A stretch of DNA of 64,000 bases from Bromus sterilis (GCA_950022295.1 OX465600.1:289585782-289649781); one strand, 5' to 3'. Numbered from the stretch's first letter, positions 34,096 through 46,137 are shown. The notes: generated from the sequence alone by a model not told the origin. Program-made: numbers and translations.

Positions 34096-36127
34096 TGCCT
34101 GCCATTGGTTTCGCAGGTGATTGGCGCCTCCGTTATCTACCAGGTTTGTTTGGGTTGATTGATTTCGTTGCGATTTTCTTGCTTTTTAATCGGACGTACT
34201 TTGTGCTCAAGTTTGTTGTAAAAAAAATTGAAAGAGAACACAGTACAACCCAGACGCTCACATACACGAGTATACATTCATCCCTATGAACACACACACG
34301 CACACCATATTCCTATAAGCATCTTCGCAATACTAAGTCAGCACATCATCTTAAAATAACGAAGTCATCACTTCGTCTTCGACGGAAACGTCTTCTTTCA
34401 CTGAAAGTGCATGACCGGACGGCCTGAAATAAATCCAGATTTTTTTTTGATAATCTGGTACAGTACGTCTGTTGTTTGTTTTTACAGCGCGACCCTAGTT
34501 TAACGTGCATGTGCTCTTATATATGCCTCACCGTGGTTTACATAGTTCGTGTCAGGCCAGCACAAACAAATCAACGTCCGGTGTTTTGCCTGCGCAAAAA
34601 GTCTAAAACGAACCTTAGATTTATAATCTCGGAAATTAACACACCAAACTTTTTGATCATGGTCTATTTTAAATCTAAGAGCATTGCTAAACGGCAATTG
34701 CCGATCAAATCCGAGAATGTTGGCTTGGCCTGCCAATTAGAGAAATATTGTGTGCCACGACAAGGCGAAGAACTTTCATTTGGAACACTTTTCCGTCTGA
34801 ATCCGCATTAAAGCCGACTTTTGCAACGCTTTAGATCAAATTGTGCTACCTATGTCTAAGACCAAGCGACCATATTTTAAGTTTGAAAGTTGCATATGAA
34901 CTCTGATGGAGATGATAACAAAAAAAAACTTGGGAAGGAGATACTGCAGATAGAGTAGATGCACTGCGATGTTAATGATCTATGTATAGAGCAATTATTA
35001 AGTATAGTATGTGATACGATTTTTCTCTGATTCTTATATTTTACTAGGCAAATGTATGATGTATGTGATTTCAATTACTGCTTTAGATTTTTTGAGTTGT
35101 TACATTTGTTTAGTATCAACTCATATAAAATAATTGATTCCATGTAAGACCACCACAACTCAATCATTGCATGTTTGGAATCCATTGTGTATTTGATAAA
35201 TGTTCATCATGTTTTTTATAAAACATATGTACACAAAAAACTAAGCATGGAAATAAATAAAACGAAAAAGAATAGAAGAGAACAGGGGAAAGGAAAAAAA
35301 GCCTAACCAGAAAAGGTAAAGGAACAAAAAACACATGAAAATCCCTAGCCAAAACCATGTGACAAAACCGGTAAATGGGCCTTGTGAAGAGCATGTGAGG
35401 TGCTTTATCCTAAGCCTCAAGGTAAACCATATTTCATGCGTAGGGCGCAGAATAGCACACACGCTTGCATTTCCTCTTGCATTTTATAGCTCGGTTCTAA
35501 TGCTGTTTGTGTCGATTTCTATTCAGTGCATGTCGATTCCTATTCTTTTTTCTAATATTCCTTGTACGTAGTACTGTTTTATTTCAACACTTTTTTTATA
35601 CCCAAGTTTTTTGGTATTATCTTATGTGTTTTATTTATTAATTTTAACAGTAAAAAATATGCACACATTTATTAATTTATGAATCCTTTTAAATTGGTGG
35701 ATTTTTCGTAAAATTCATGAAAAAATCGTGATGTTTTGAAGTTGATTTTTTTTCAGTTACACTAAAGAATATATATTTGAACCAAATAATTTTTAATTTA
35801 CTTTTTTAAAATGTTTTTTTAATTTGTTTGAATAAAAATTTATGATAATATGTTTTTTCTTGGAATAAAAAGCTAGCCTAGGAATGGCTGAGAACCCTTT
35901 TTTTAGGCAAGACTGGTTGAGAACTGGCAAAGGCACACATGGGTAGGACCACTTACGCCAATCAAGAGCCCACACCTACAACATGGCTTATATCATCTTG
36001 CTTGAGTGCGAGAGAATACGGGAGCAACTAGTTGGTGGGTACCCTCTCGCGCGGTCCCGCATAGGTCACTTTTGGCGTGTTCTGGAGCCGCCGCGTGTTG
36101 CGCTTTGATTGTGTCCCGTGTGAAGCA
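34096..36127. other. Intergenic region upstream of the F-box gene
   Basis: No gene is supported. 34220-34330 is a CA-rich stretch (CACACACACGCACACC) of the sort found in grass repeats. Open frames at 34476-34811 and 35164-35571 show no domain. The region nearest the F-box gene (34096-34230) should contain its promoter, but I see no convincing TATA box. Confidence 0.4.
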
Positions 36128-36410
36128 AAAATTGTGGCTGCGCGCACGTGTGCCTGTGTCTGTGGCACGGACTGTGGCTCGGGCTTGGCTGAAAAATTGT
36201 GGCTGTGGCTCGGACTGTGGCTGAAAAAACGGTGGCTGTAGCAGAGGCTGAGGCTGAAAAACTGTGGTTGTGGCTAAAAAAACTGTGGTTGTGACTGAAA
36301 AAGTGGGTTGTGACTAGGGTTGTGGTTGAAAAAACTGTGGTTGTGACAGAAAAATTGGGGTTGTGGATCGGTCTGTGGCTGCGTGTGTAGTCGTGGCTGC
36401 GACTGTGCGT
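36128..36410. repeat. Degenerate GTGGCTGTG/GAAAAA minisatellite
   Basis: Irregular repeats of about 18-24 bp with the pattern GAAAAACTGTGGTTGTGACT. The opposite strand encodes a low-complexity Thr/Ser/His peptide, which I regard as a repeat translation. Confidence 0.8.
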
Positions 36411-36584
36411 CCGAAAGGCGCCACGTGTCAAACGCGAAAGGGCTAAGAAGAAATCTCGAAACACACTAGAACATGACACTTGGCGCACTTGGAACGCGTA
36501 CGAGTGACCTCTGCAACGGATACCCTCTAACCAGTGATTGACAGAGAATTGGACATACAACACATTCTCATCGCCCCAGCCAAT

Positions 36585-36687
36585 GAAACATGTTCGTTGC
36601 GGCATTTCTCACAGGAATATGCTAGCACAAGCATATGAGTTAAAATGAACGTATGTGTGGGTTGTTTGACCTTTTTTATTGGAACAC
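36585..36687. repeat. 103 bp direct repeat, left copy
   Basis: Matches 36962-37064 with about eight differences, sharing TTGCGGCATTTCTCACAGGA. The two copies bracket the Copia LTR fragment. Confidence 0.85.
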
Positions 36688-36961
36688 TTATGTGACTTGA
36701 TCACATTGCAACACTTTGGGTGGGTCCCAATGACATGACCTCATTGTTAACAGACTTATGTGTCTCAATGATCAGGAAACCTTGATCATCAATTGCCCAA
36801 TAAGCTATTATACTAGAGTTAACTAGGGAGCTGGGTTTTTCATACCACACGTGTACTAATGCTTTTGCTTAATACAGTTATAGCACGGTATAAAAATTGT
36901 TATGAACTAATAAAATATGCTAATAAATATATTTTATTTTCCTCTAGGACACATTCCAACA
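36688..36961 (-). mobile_element. Copia LTR fragment (Angela/WIS/BARE-like 5' part)
   Basis: On the minus strand it begins TGTTGGAATGTGTCCTAGAG and continues like the first about 275 bp of the LTRs at 49832-51538 and 56466-58164. Shared stretches include the TAATACAGTTATAGCAC region and ATTGCCCAAT. The rest of the LTR is missing. It is much more diverged than the Copia LTR pair, so it is an older, truncated relic. Confidence 0.8.
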
Positions 36962-37064
36962 GAAACATATTCATTGCGGCATTTCTCACAGGAATATGCT
37001 AGCGCAAGCACATGAGTTAAAATGAACGTATGTGTGGATTGTTTGATCTTTTTTATTGAAACAC
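36962..37064. repeat. 103 bp direct repeat, right copy
   Basis: Counterpart of 36585-36687, starting directly after the terminal base of the LTR fragment. Confidence 0.85.
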
Positions 37065-37802
37065 ATTGTTTTTTTTAGAAAGTTGAAATAAAAATTGGAA
37101 ATGAAATTTAATTTAGTAACTTCTGCATTGTGTATTAAATTTTCATCAGGTAATTAAAATATGTTAGTTGTGTATTAAAAATTACAACTAGTCTATAAAC
37201 ATATTCATCCACAAAAATATTTTCATGAACCTTTAAAAAAATTCCATTTAAAAAACACCACATGCTTATAATAGTTTTCATAATATTTAGAAAAACTTTC
37301 ATGTAATGTAGAAATATCACGCAATTTTACAAAAATCACAACTCATAACTTATAAAAAATATCTTTCTACCAACTACAAAAATAATCGCTCAAAAAATGT
37401 AGACATTTGTCCTTGCATTTTTTTAGAAAAATATTCATTACATTTAAAAATGTTTGCACCTTTTAAGACCAGGAGAATTTGATAGACTCTTCTATTTGAG
37501 AAAATAAAGAAAAATATTAGATAAGATTGTTTTACAGAAAGTGTCAAATGGGATTTCTCCCAACCCCTATGCGCACATCCATCTCAAAAGGGAAAAAACC
37601 TTATTTACAGATAAAAAAAACTTATTTTAGAATTACTTGTAAAATCATTCAAACACGAGAATCACAAAATGCCTTGGATCAAATAAGCAAACATATCGCA
37701 AAAATAACTCCTAGTGCAAATTAAGAATTACAATGGAATGTTTTATTAGAAGCACCTTTCTCTCCGGTGATGATGTTTGAAAGATCAAGTTTTCTCAAGC
37801 CC
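37065..37802. other. AT-rich intergenic sequence
   Basis: Nothing recognised. Very AT-rich, with short open frames only. Confidence 0.5.
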
Positions 37803-37805
37803 TTA

Positions 37806-39881
37806 GAGCATCTCCAGCCGCGCCCCCAAGAGGCCCCCAAGACGGCGAAAATAGCGCCGAACGGACGTATTTCGCCCAGCCACGCCCCCAAGACCCCAAT
37901 TAGCGCCGGATCGGGCCGATTTTGAGTCCGGCGAACCCAACCCGAACCCAGCTCGCTGGGGGGCGCTTGGGGGCGCCGGACGAAACGAAAACGCGTGCGT
38001 GGCCCACTGTTAGGCCAAACCGACCCAAAAAGAACACCTCTCCCCCACCACCCTTGCCGCCGCCGGCTGCCGCGCCGCCGCTAGATAGCTGTTTCCGCCG
38101 CCCAAAAGCTTCTTTCTGTCGGCCCCTCTTCCAACGCCGACTACCCCCGCCTAGTCACCGGCGCTTGGCCGCCGTGGTCCGCCAAGCCGAGCCCACCGGT
38201 GCAAAGCCGCGCCCACCTCGCGCCGCACCTGTTCGGCGAATTGCCTCCCCCGAGATGGACTCCGACGATGAGGAACTCTTCGCCGCATTGCTGGAGGAAG
38301 AGGCGATCGCCGGCGCCCAGGAAGACGAGCATCTCATGATGCTCGCCGGCTTGGCCGACCTCTTCGGCGCCAACAAGGCGCCGCAGCGAGGAGGTTCCAA
38401 GATGGGCCGCCGGAAGGGAAAGGAGAGGGGCCGTTCGGAGGGCTAATGTTTGCTCTACTCCGACTACTTTGCTGATGTTCCCCTGCACGGCGACAAGGTA
38501 TTCCTGCGCCGGTATCGCATGAACCGAAAGCTCTTTCTTCGCATTGTCAATTCACTCCGAGAGTACGACAACTACTTCGTTTGCAAGAAAGATTGCACCG
38601 GCACAGTTGGGTTCTCCTCGCTTCAGAAGTGCACAACGACCATGAGGATGCTTGCATACGGAACTCCTGGTGATGAACAAGACGACTATGCACGCATGGC
38701 CGAGTCCACCGCCCTTGATTGTTTCTACAGATTTTGCAGGGTAGTAGTTGGCTGCTTTGGAAAACAGTACTTGCGAGCACCCGATGCAGAAGACACTGCT
38801 CGAATCCTAGCAGAGAATGAAGCAAGAGGATTTCCTGGGATGCTTGGAAGCATCGACTGCATGCATTGGGAATGGAAGAACTGTCCATTTGCTTGGCAGG
38901 GGATGTACAAGGGTGCAAAAGGTCACTGCAGTGTGGTACTTGAGGCGGTTGCTACACGTGATCTCTGGATTTGGCACTCTTTCTTTGGCATGCCAGGAAT
39001 ACACAATGACATCAACGTCCTACAGTGCTCAAATGTCTTTGCCAGACTTGTCGAAGGTCATGCTCCTCCGGTGAACTTTGAGGTCAATGGGCACCAGTAC
39101 AACAAGGGATACTACCTAGCAGATGGCATCTATCCAAGGTGGCCGGTATTTGTGAAGACTATCTCAAACCCTGTGCAAGGAGGGAAGCACGCCCACTTTG
39201 CCAAGTGTCAGGAGGCTTGCAGGAAGGATGTCGAGCGGGCATTTGGGGTGCTACAGTCTCGATTTGCTGTTGTCCGATACCCCGTTCAGACTTGGTCGAA
39301 AGATCAAATGTGGGAGGTGATGAATTGTTGTGTCATCCTACACAACATGATCATCGAGAGCGAGAAAGTGGATCCAGTGTATGACTGTGAACCATATATC
39401 AACCAGGGGCCTCTTGCAGTTGTTGATCACCAGATACCATCAAATTGGACAACATATCTCAACATGCGCCAGGAGATCCGAGACCCGCATGTGCATCGTC
39501 AACTGCAAGAAGATCTACTGGATCATCTATGGATGCGCAAAGGCAATGCCTAGTTTGATCAGTTTTTTGTATTTGTGCCGAACTATGTGTTTGTAGTATC
39601 ATGTTGTATGACGAAATTGCGCCGAACCGACACGAAATTGCGCCGAATTGAGACGAAATTCGCGTGTTTTGTGCTGAAACTGTGCAAAAAAAATCAAATC
39701 GGCGTCGTTTTTGGGTCGAATTTGGGCCGCTCCTGGGTCGGCCCGTCAGTCTTGGGGGGCGCCTTGGGGGCGCGGCTGGGTAGCCGGCCCCCCAGGACCT
39801 ATCGCTGCCTCCAGCGCCCCCAAGCGGTGCTAAAAATAGCGCCGCAAAACGTCCTTGGAGGGCGAACGGCTGGAGATGCTC
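37806..39881 (+). mobile_element. PIF/Harbinger element, nearly complete
   Basis: It starts GAGCATCTCCAGCCG (37806) and ends with the inverse CGGCTGGAGATGCTC (39881). TTA duplications lie at 37803-37805 and 39882-39884. A TTA target and GC-rich GAGCATCTCCAGC termini are characteristic of grass PIF/Harbinger elements. The subterminal regions are also partly inverted (GCCCCCAAG and TAGCGCCG motifs). It carries a DDE transposase but, at 2,076 bp, no separate Myb-like ORF, which autonomous members normally have. Confidence 0.92.
38255..39553 (+). pseudogene. Harbinger DDE transposase, one in-frame stop
   Basis: The frame from ATG 38255 (MDSDDEELFAALLEEEA) stays open to TAG 39551-39553 except for one TAA at 38444-38446. 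The product would be about 432 residues. The catalytic triad is present: Asp about 201 (GSIDCMHWEW), Asp about 290 (YYLADGIYP) and Glu about 327 (DVERAFGVLQ). The block LHGDKVFLRRYRMNRKLFLRIV lies just after the stop. From the first later ATG (38519) a 344-codon product retaining all three acidic residues could still be made. The same frame is open upstream to 37922, but the acidic N-terminus at 38255 is the likely true start. Confidence 0.85.
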
Positions 39882-39884
39882 TTA

Positions 39885-41165
39885 CTTGGAAAAAAAATGG
39901 ATAAAAAACTGGAAACTCCTGTGCTCTCTACTACTGCAGACAGAAGAATCTCTTGGACCAACGGCAAATCATTCTCCTCGCCTCGTACATATACTGACCA
40001 GCCACCACCCACCAATGCGACCCGTTTCAACAAAAAAAAACAAGAGCGCAAAATATCCCGTGGGCCCGGTTGCCCGGAGGATCCGGATTCTGGACCCAGC
40101 AGTCAGTGGCACGCCCGCCGGTTGAGGAGGCACGGGACGCGGCCTGGTCGTGTCGGGGATGGACCGGTCTGCTCAGTCGTTCGGCTCCTTTTGCGGGCCC
40201 CACACCCGGAAGATTCGCCTGGCGTGGGCCCGACCGGTCGCTCGCTCGCTCCGGATTGCTGCTGAGAGCCTGAGACCGGGACGACGGGGGTCACTCGCGT
40301 GAGTCGCTCGCTGTGGCGCGTCGTCTCGTCCGCCCCGTCGTTCGTTGGGTGGTCGCGGTCCATGGGCGGGCGGAGGAGCTGCTGTGCTGGGGCCGTTGCA
40401 GTTGCAGCGCACGGTGCGCTTTAAGATCTGGTTCGACCAAGCTGGGAAAGCGAAAAGAAAGAAGAAAACACGCACGTGCCTTGCTTATCAAACAGTGTTC
40501 TTGAATGCATATCTAGTCTCATTTTTATTGTTTGCAGAAAGCATGGCTGGTCATTTTCTGCTGCATATGTTCCTTCTTGGATACTCCAAGTGAGCTCGTA
40601 TTTATTCCCAAGAAACTAAAGCTCGTATTTTCTCAAGGCATCTTTAGTGTAAACTCTTAAATTATCTGTAAATGTTTGGATCAAGCAGTTTGGATGCATT
40701 TTATAATTCAACACGGTATTGCATTTGTTCGTGGATTGATTCATGCACCCGTTTTTCCGCAAATCGAATGAAGCTTTGCGGATGTTCGAATCACTGTCAC
40801 ATATGCGCTCAACATTCCGGTCCCACCCAAAACCCTCTGCACGTGAAGCGTTCTTTGCGTATTCATATCGGTCAACCCGCTTCAGAGCGGACGTGCTGAT
40901 CAGAGTGATGCGGCGACGGAACGTGACCATTCAAGCAGTCGACGTCGCTTCAATATCGACACATCGATCGAGAAACTACTCCGATCGCATTGAAGCTGGT
41001 TGTCTGCCCTTTTGCCTGCTAGCATCTATTTAAGCAGAATAACGAGTCTCAACCCTAATCTCTCCCATTTCCACCCTCTCCCACATGTTCGCGTCGCCAC
41101 TCCCAAACCGCTCCACACTCAAACCAGTAGGCATGGTTCGCTTCCGGATCACCATCTACAAGGTG
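39885..41165. other. Intergenic, no gene supported
   Basis: 40060-40420 is GC-rich, with many overlapping open frames on both strands, none with a domain. Around 41030-41135 a TATTTAAG box is followed by a CT-rich leader and an ATG (41134; MVRFRITIYK) ending at a GTGC donor-like site. This could be a relic gene 5' end, but nothing follows it. Confidence 0.35.
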
Positions 41166-41657
41166 CTAACTCCAGAGTGCTGATTGTGTATAGAGGAACC
41201 ACAACAACAACATGCTAAGAGGAAGAGCCGCTAACCTACGAGACCTTGACATCGCGCTGCTCGAAGAGTTGCACGAGACGCTCTCCGTCAACGTCATAAA
41301 CTCACGGGGAAGGTTTTGCACATGCACCTTGGCCTCCTTTGACGTCTCCGCGTACTCCTTAACCTCCTCCTCCACCTCACCCGTCGGATCCTCCTTCGCG
41401 GCAAACTCTGTGTCCTTATTCTCTGGATCGACGACATCAATGGCGACATAGGTGTCGAAAGAGTTAGAGGCTGCAAGCGGGTCATACCGGCGGGTGACAT
41501 GCAAGCCGAGGCTAAGGCGGCACGGGAGGGCCAGGGAGAGCCATATGAGAAACGACTCAGGGAGCGAGCCCAGGGAGGGGCATGCAATCTCTAGCAAGAA
41601 ACGAGCAGCGGTGACGTACAAGCTTTGCGCGTGAAAGGATGAAGGGATTGATGGCAT
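41166..41657 (-). pseudogene. Possible gene fragment of unknown family
   Basis: An open 163-codon minus-strand frame. The middle part (VAIDVVDPENKDTEFAAK...EVEEEVKEYAE) is acidic and protein-like, and the end has a hydrophobic stretch (ALPLSMLLLWFLY). No family is recognised, and the start is not convincing. Together with basic stretches on the same strand at 43500-43695 it may be debris of one gene split by the solo LTR. Confidence 0.25.
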
Positions 41658-41873
41658 GATGCTTTTGGGCGGAAACGAAGCGATAGTGGCAGTTTGGCTG
41701 TATTATGTAATTTTGTGAAGCGGTAAAGTCGTTATCTAGAGGATGACGAACCAAGGAACTCACCTTCTTTAATATGAGTATTAGGCATTGATTTATTGTA
41801 AAAAATATGATCTAAATTAGGGAGAATGTCAGGCACTAGTATCCCCTCGCGTGAAAATTCGTTCGCGTTAGGC

Positions 41874-43503
41874 TGATACGTCCAAAACGTATCGATAATT
41901 TCTGCTTGCTCCATGCATGTTTTGTGTGATATTGCTATGATCTAGATATACTTTCATACATTTTTGATCATATTTGGACTAACCTATTAACTCAGTGCAC
42001 CCCAGTGCCAGTTCCTGTTTTCTGCTGTTTTTCTATTTCAGTTTTTCCCCATATAAAAAGTGCCAGAAAAATTCAGGAAAATTCAGATAAAAAATCAGCG
42101 TGACGGAAGCTTCGAGAAAAGCCCGGGAGGGGCCAGAGGGGGGCCAGGGGGGCCCAGGTGGCCACCCGGCGCGGCCCCACCCCTGGCCGCGCCAGGGGGG
42201 CGCCTGGGGCCCCTGGTCCACCTCTGGCTGCCCCCCTTCGCCTATTTATCCCCCGTCACGGGAAAACTCCAGAGAGGAACCCTATTCCGCGAACTCGCCT
42301 CTGTTCCGCCGCCGCCGCGCTTCCAAGATCGGGAGAACCAGAAGACCTCTTCCCGGCACCCTGCTGGAGGGAGGATTGACCTCTGGGAGTCTCCTCTCCA
42401 CCATGGATCCTCCCCGGATGTCTCGTGAGTAGTTTTCCTTGGACCATGGGTCCGTGATCAGTAGCTATGTGATGTTCTCCTCCCCTCTTTGATCTTCATT
42501 GTTTAGACCTAGTGAGCTGCCCTACATGATCGAGGCAGCTTTGTAATATTTCTGCTATTGCTATGTTGAGTTTGATCGGATCTGATGGATTATGAGATTA
42601 TGTTCAGATTGTGATAGAGTAATATATTTGGTTTTTATCTCTTATATTTTTGTTCCTAAGCAATTCTTGCATGCTCTCCGTTGCTGTTTATTGCTTTGTC
42701 CAAGTAGTAGGTAGTGACTCCAAGAGGGAGCGTTGTGCTAGATTGTGGGTTCATGCCTCCCCGATGACATGCTTGAGTGACAGAAACATAAGTCTAGGGG
42801 ATGTGCTGTTGCCACGAAGGGGAAAACAACGGTGCTTGTAACCGCGGTTACAAGGATTGTTTACTTTACGCAAAGTTCTTTTTAATGCAGTTGTCTGTTG
42901 CTTTGGGTTTACACTTTGGGTGGGGCTCGCAACTTAATACCAGCGAGATGTTCTGGATAGATATCTCAAGGTGGATGATTAGTAGTAGATGCAGATGGAT
43001 TTCGGTCTACTTACTTTGGTCTACTGCCCGTGCTTTTGAACCTCTTCCTTTCTTTTGTAGCATAGTTAGCATTGCGGTGCGTTCATAATCCTGTCAATTG
43101 CTTTTCTGTAATTTGTTTACCTCGCATAGCATTTTTATCGTCTTTTGGGAGAGAGACATCACTAGCGAACATCACGTATCCCGGTCCATATCCTTATTAT
43201 TGTTTCCAAGCTATATTTACTTTTCTGCATTTACTTTCAAGTTGCTATCATTATCCCCTTGCGTTTTATCATTTGTGAACAACAAGACCGGAGAGATTGA
43301 CAACCTCTCTGAACTTCGTTGGGAGCAAAGTTATCTGTGTCTGTGTGCAGGTCCGCGTCAGTTGCGCCGCTGACACCTACTTATCATCTCTGGAGTCCTA
43401 CTGGAGACAAACCTTGGTATCTTTACTGAGGGAAAACTCGCTGCTGTACCGCATCACGCCTTCCACTTGGGGCCTACCAACGAAGGGCGAGAAGCCGTCA
43501 TCA
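41874..43503. mobile_element. Solo LTR, TGATACGTCC type
   Basis: It begins TGATACGTCCAAAACGTATC and ends GAAGCCGTCATCA, with TG...CA termini. It is flanked by the exact 5 bp duplication TAGGC (41869-41873 and 43504-43508). There is no internal coding region, so it is a solo LTR produced by LTR-LTR recombination. The start and end resemble a common Triticeae LTR family. The open frames over the GC-rich part (42060-42450) are not genes. Confidence 0.92.
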
Positions 43504-43916
43504 TAGGCGTGCCCAATGAGGAAACTCTTTCGTAAGCTCTAGCAGCCTCTCCCAAGCAAACTTTTTCGCCCTCATCGTCCGTCTCGATCCTTTCGATGTT
43601 GCTCCTCCACCTCCCAGGTTGTTTTTCTTCTTCCTCGTTTTCTTCACTTTCTTCTCCCTCCCAGGTTTCTTCTTCCCCGCTTTCTTCTTCCGCACATGCT
43701 GCTCATCTACCTCAATATGCTTGCCCTTCCTCTCCGTAGAGCAACATCCTACACAAATAAACCTTTTGCTCCATCTTCTAGAGACCCGACCTTGCCATCC
43801 TAACGAAAATCTGATGCATCCCTAATCATCACCCAACCAACATTTGGGAAGTTAACAAGGGAAAAGAGGAATTGCCAGATAGAAAACACATGTAAAAAAG
43901 TTGCCTAATTTATAGG
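43504..43916 (-). other. Basic-peptide open frame next to the solo LTR
   Basis: Minus-strand translation at 43501-43695 is very Lys/Arg-rich (KKKPGREKKVKKTRKKK) and then reads FAWERLLELTKEFPHWARL up to the LTR insertion site. It may be a degraded host or transposon exon. Evidence is weak. Confidence 0.25.
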
Positions 43917-44075
43917 GAGCGAACGAACGCGCTGGTGTCTTCTGGCGTGACCCACTTTTCAACCCTTGATTTGGTAGTACTGATCACAAAGTAGTGAAGT
44001 CAACCATGTCAGTTTTCCTATCGTTTGCGCTAGATAAATCCGGCGCGAACGCATCCCTAATCGAGTCAACATCTA

Positions 44076-44129
44076 TAGCGCAGTGGTCCTTTCCGTTGTC
44101 TTTAACTGAGAAGACCTAGGTTTGAATCC
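44076..44129 (+). other. tRNA-like Pol III promoter boxes, left arm
   Basis: TAGCGCAGTGG (44076-44086) fits the plant tRNA A-box consensus TRGCNNAGYGG exactly. GGTTTGAATCC (44119-44129) differs from the B-box GGTTCGANTCC at one position. No cloverleaf with a paired acceptor stem is evident, so this is not called a tRNA gene. Confidence 0.65.
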
Positions 44130-44329
44130 TAGGCTCGGGATTTTTTTTGTTTCTGTTGCTACCTAGATGGCAAAAACATGCAAGAATAGTTCTAGGTAGA
44201 TGGCAAGTTTATTTTCTAATTTTATTCGTTGCAATTTTATCAAATATTTTATGTAGTGTACTATAGTAAGTTCTTTTGTACACTTAGCATGTTAATTTTA
44301 GTTTTGTAGCGTGGCAACTGTTTCTTTTG

Positions 44330-45185
44330 ACATAACATTCGTATTATATATAGCATGGCAATTTTTTGTTAAGTAGCATGGCAATTGTAGGTTTTCCACA
44401 TGGCATTTGTAGTATATATAGCATGTCAATTCTTAGTTATGTAGCATGGCAAATGTAGTTTCCGGACATGGAATTTGTAGTACATATAGCATGGCAAATG
44501 ATTTTTTTACATGGAAATTCAACCTTATGTAGCATGGCAAATGTAAAAAATTTGGACATGACAATTGTTAGTCATGAAGCATAGCATTTTTTTGGCCACA
44601 TGGAAATTGCCATAATAAGCATAGCAAGGCGTAGACCATGAATGACATCTGATAGTTTTGTTTGTTTTTAAATCATGGCAAGTATTGGTCATGAGGCATC
44701 ACATTTTATTTTTTTATCACATGGCAATTGCCATGTTAAGCATGGCAAATATATTTTTTAGACATGGCAATTTCAGTTTATGTAGCATGGCAAATCTACT
44801 TTATGCAGCATGGTAAATGATTTTTTTAGACATGGCAATTCTATTTTATGCAGCATGGCAAATGATTTTATTAAACATGACAATTCCAGTTTATGTAGCA
44901 TGGCAAATGTGTTTTTCTAACATGGCAATTCTATTTTTATGCAGCATGGAAAATAAAAAATTTAGACTTGGCAATTCCAGTTTATATAGCACGGCAAATG
45001 TATTTGTTTGAACATGGCAAGTATTGACCATGGAGCATATCATTTTTTTTCTTGCCACATGAAAATTGTCATACTAAGCATGGCAAGCCGTAGATCATGA
45101 ATGACAGTTGATTGTTTTCTGTTAACAAATCATGGCAATTGTTGGTTATGGAGTATGATATTTTTTTAGGCGCATGGCAATTTGA
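44330..45185. repeat. Array of CATGGCAA-containing short repeats
   Basis: About 25 imperfect units of roughly 30-45 bp carry AGCATGGCAAATG or ACATGGCAATT followed by a T-rich or TATGTAG stretch. The spacing is irregular. Small open frames through it are not genes. Confidence 0.85.
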
Positions 45186-45422
45186 GAGTTTAGTGTGTTC
45201 TTCAAAGCATGAACTTTGTTAGCATGCCGATCATGGAAAAATTCACAACAAAATATAATGTTGGTTAACACAACTTTTACATGACAAATCTACCATCAAA
45301 TAAAAAAAGGAAAAAAATATTTTTCATTGTAAATTGCCATGTATCTAAAATTATTATTATTAAGAATTTTATTGCACATATTTTTTCTATATCAGTAAAA
45401 ACGTCAAAAAACGAGGAGGCTA

Positions 45423-45476
45423 GGATTTGAACCAAAATGCCTCAGCATGAAGCAAATAACCACAACCACTACACTA
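45423..45476 (-). other. tRNA-like Pol III promoter boxes, right arm
   Basis: On the minus strand TAGTGTAGTGG (A box, one mismatch, 45476-45466) is followed by GGTTCAAATCC (B box, one mismatch, 45433-45423) and later a T-run. It mirrors the boxes at 44076-44129. Confidence 0.6.
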
Positions 45477-45880
45477 GCAGCACATGCTATTATTAATAGG
45501 TGTTCGCGCGCTTGTTATTCCAGCGCGAACGACGCCAGATGATTTTAGAAACGAAAACGTTCGCTCCACCGGACACCAGCGCGACCGGCAGCTCCAAATT
45601 TACGTCAAAAAGTTGACATGGTATCCTTAAAAATGGCAGGAAATTCACATTGTGACCATTTGCCATGTTAAGAACACCCATTTTAGAAAGATTTGCCTTA
45701 CAGATTACAATAAAAATGTTGTGGTTACACTACTGAATTTGCCATAAAAGTCATAGTATTCTTTGGACTAAGATTATATTGAAGTAGGGCTGAGAGAAAA
45801 CTTGATTTTACAATTTTTATGCAGATTGCAAAAAAACATGCTAAAATATAAAATAAAAACGACTTGACATGATGGTTATA

Positions 45881-46137
45881 CTCCCTCCATTCCATAATGT
45901 AGTGCATATTTTGTTTTAGCAAAGTCAAACACATCTACATTTGACCAAGTTTATACAATAAAGTATTAACATAAAAAATATAAAATACATATAATATAAA
46001 AGTACACTTCATGATGAATCTAATGATAGTAATTTGAGAATTTATGCATTTGTATTTCTTTGTATAATTTTGGTCAAACATAGACTTGTTTGACTTTCTA
46101 AAATCAAAAGATGCACTACATTGTGGAATGAAGGGAG
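45881..46137. mobile_element. Stowaway MITE
   Basis: The ends are CTCCCTCCATTCCATAATGT and its inverse ending GGAATGAAGGGAG, flanked by TA (45879-45880, 46138-46139). 257 bp, AT-rich, non-coding. The inverted ends extend to TAGTGCAT/ATGCACTA. Confidence 0.93.

Larger units (their letters stand above)
43917..45570. mobile_element. Putative foldback or Mutator-like element with tRNA-like boxes in both arms
   Basis: The left arm contains GGGAGCGAACG, GCGCTGGTGTC, GGCGCGAAC and then a tRNA-like A/B-box pair. The right arm holds the same order in inverse (B/A boxes, GTTCGCGCG, CGTTCGCTCC, GACACCAGCGC). The arms bracket a CATGGCAA repeat array. I could not find matching target duplications, so the exact ends are uncertain. 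No transposase is present. Confidence 0.45.

Noticed and set aside
33058..34120. Plus-strand frames of 218 and 350 codons opposite the F-box gene
   Set aside because: They are antisense shadows of a GC-rich coding region. The minus strand carries the recognisable F-box.
38141..39004. Minus-strand frames across the Harbinger transposase
   Set aside because: Shadows of the plus-strand DDE transposase.
44076..44140. tRNA gene
   Set aside because: A and B boxes are good, but no acceptor stem or complete cloverleaf could be drawn.
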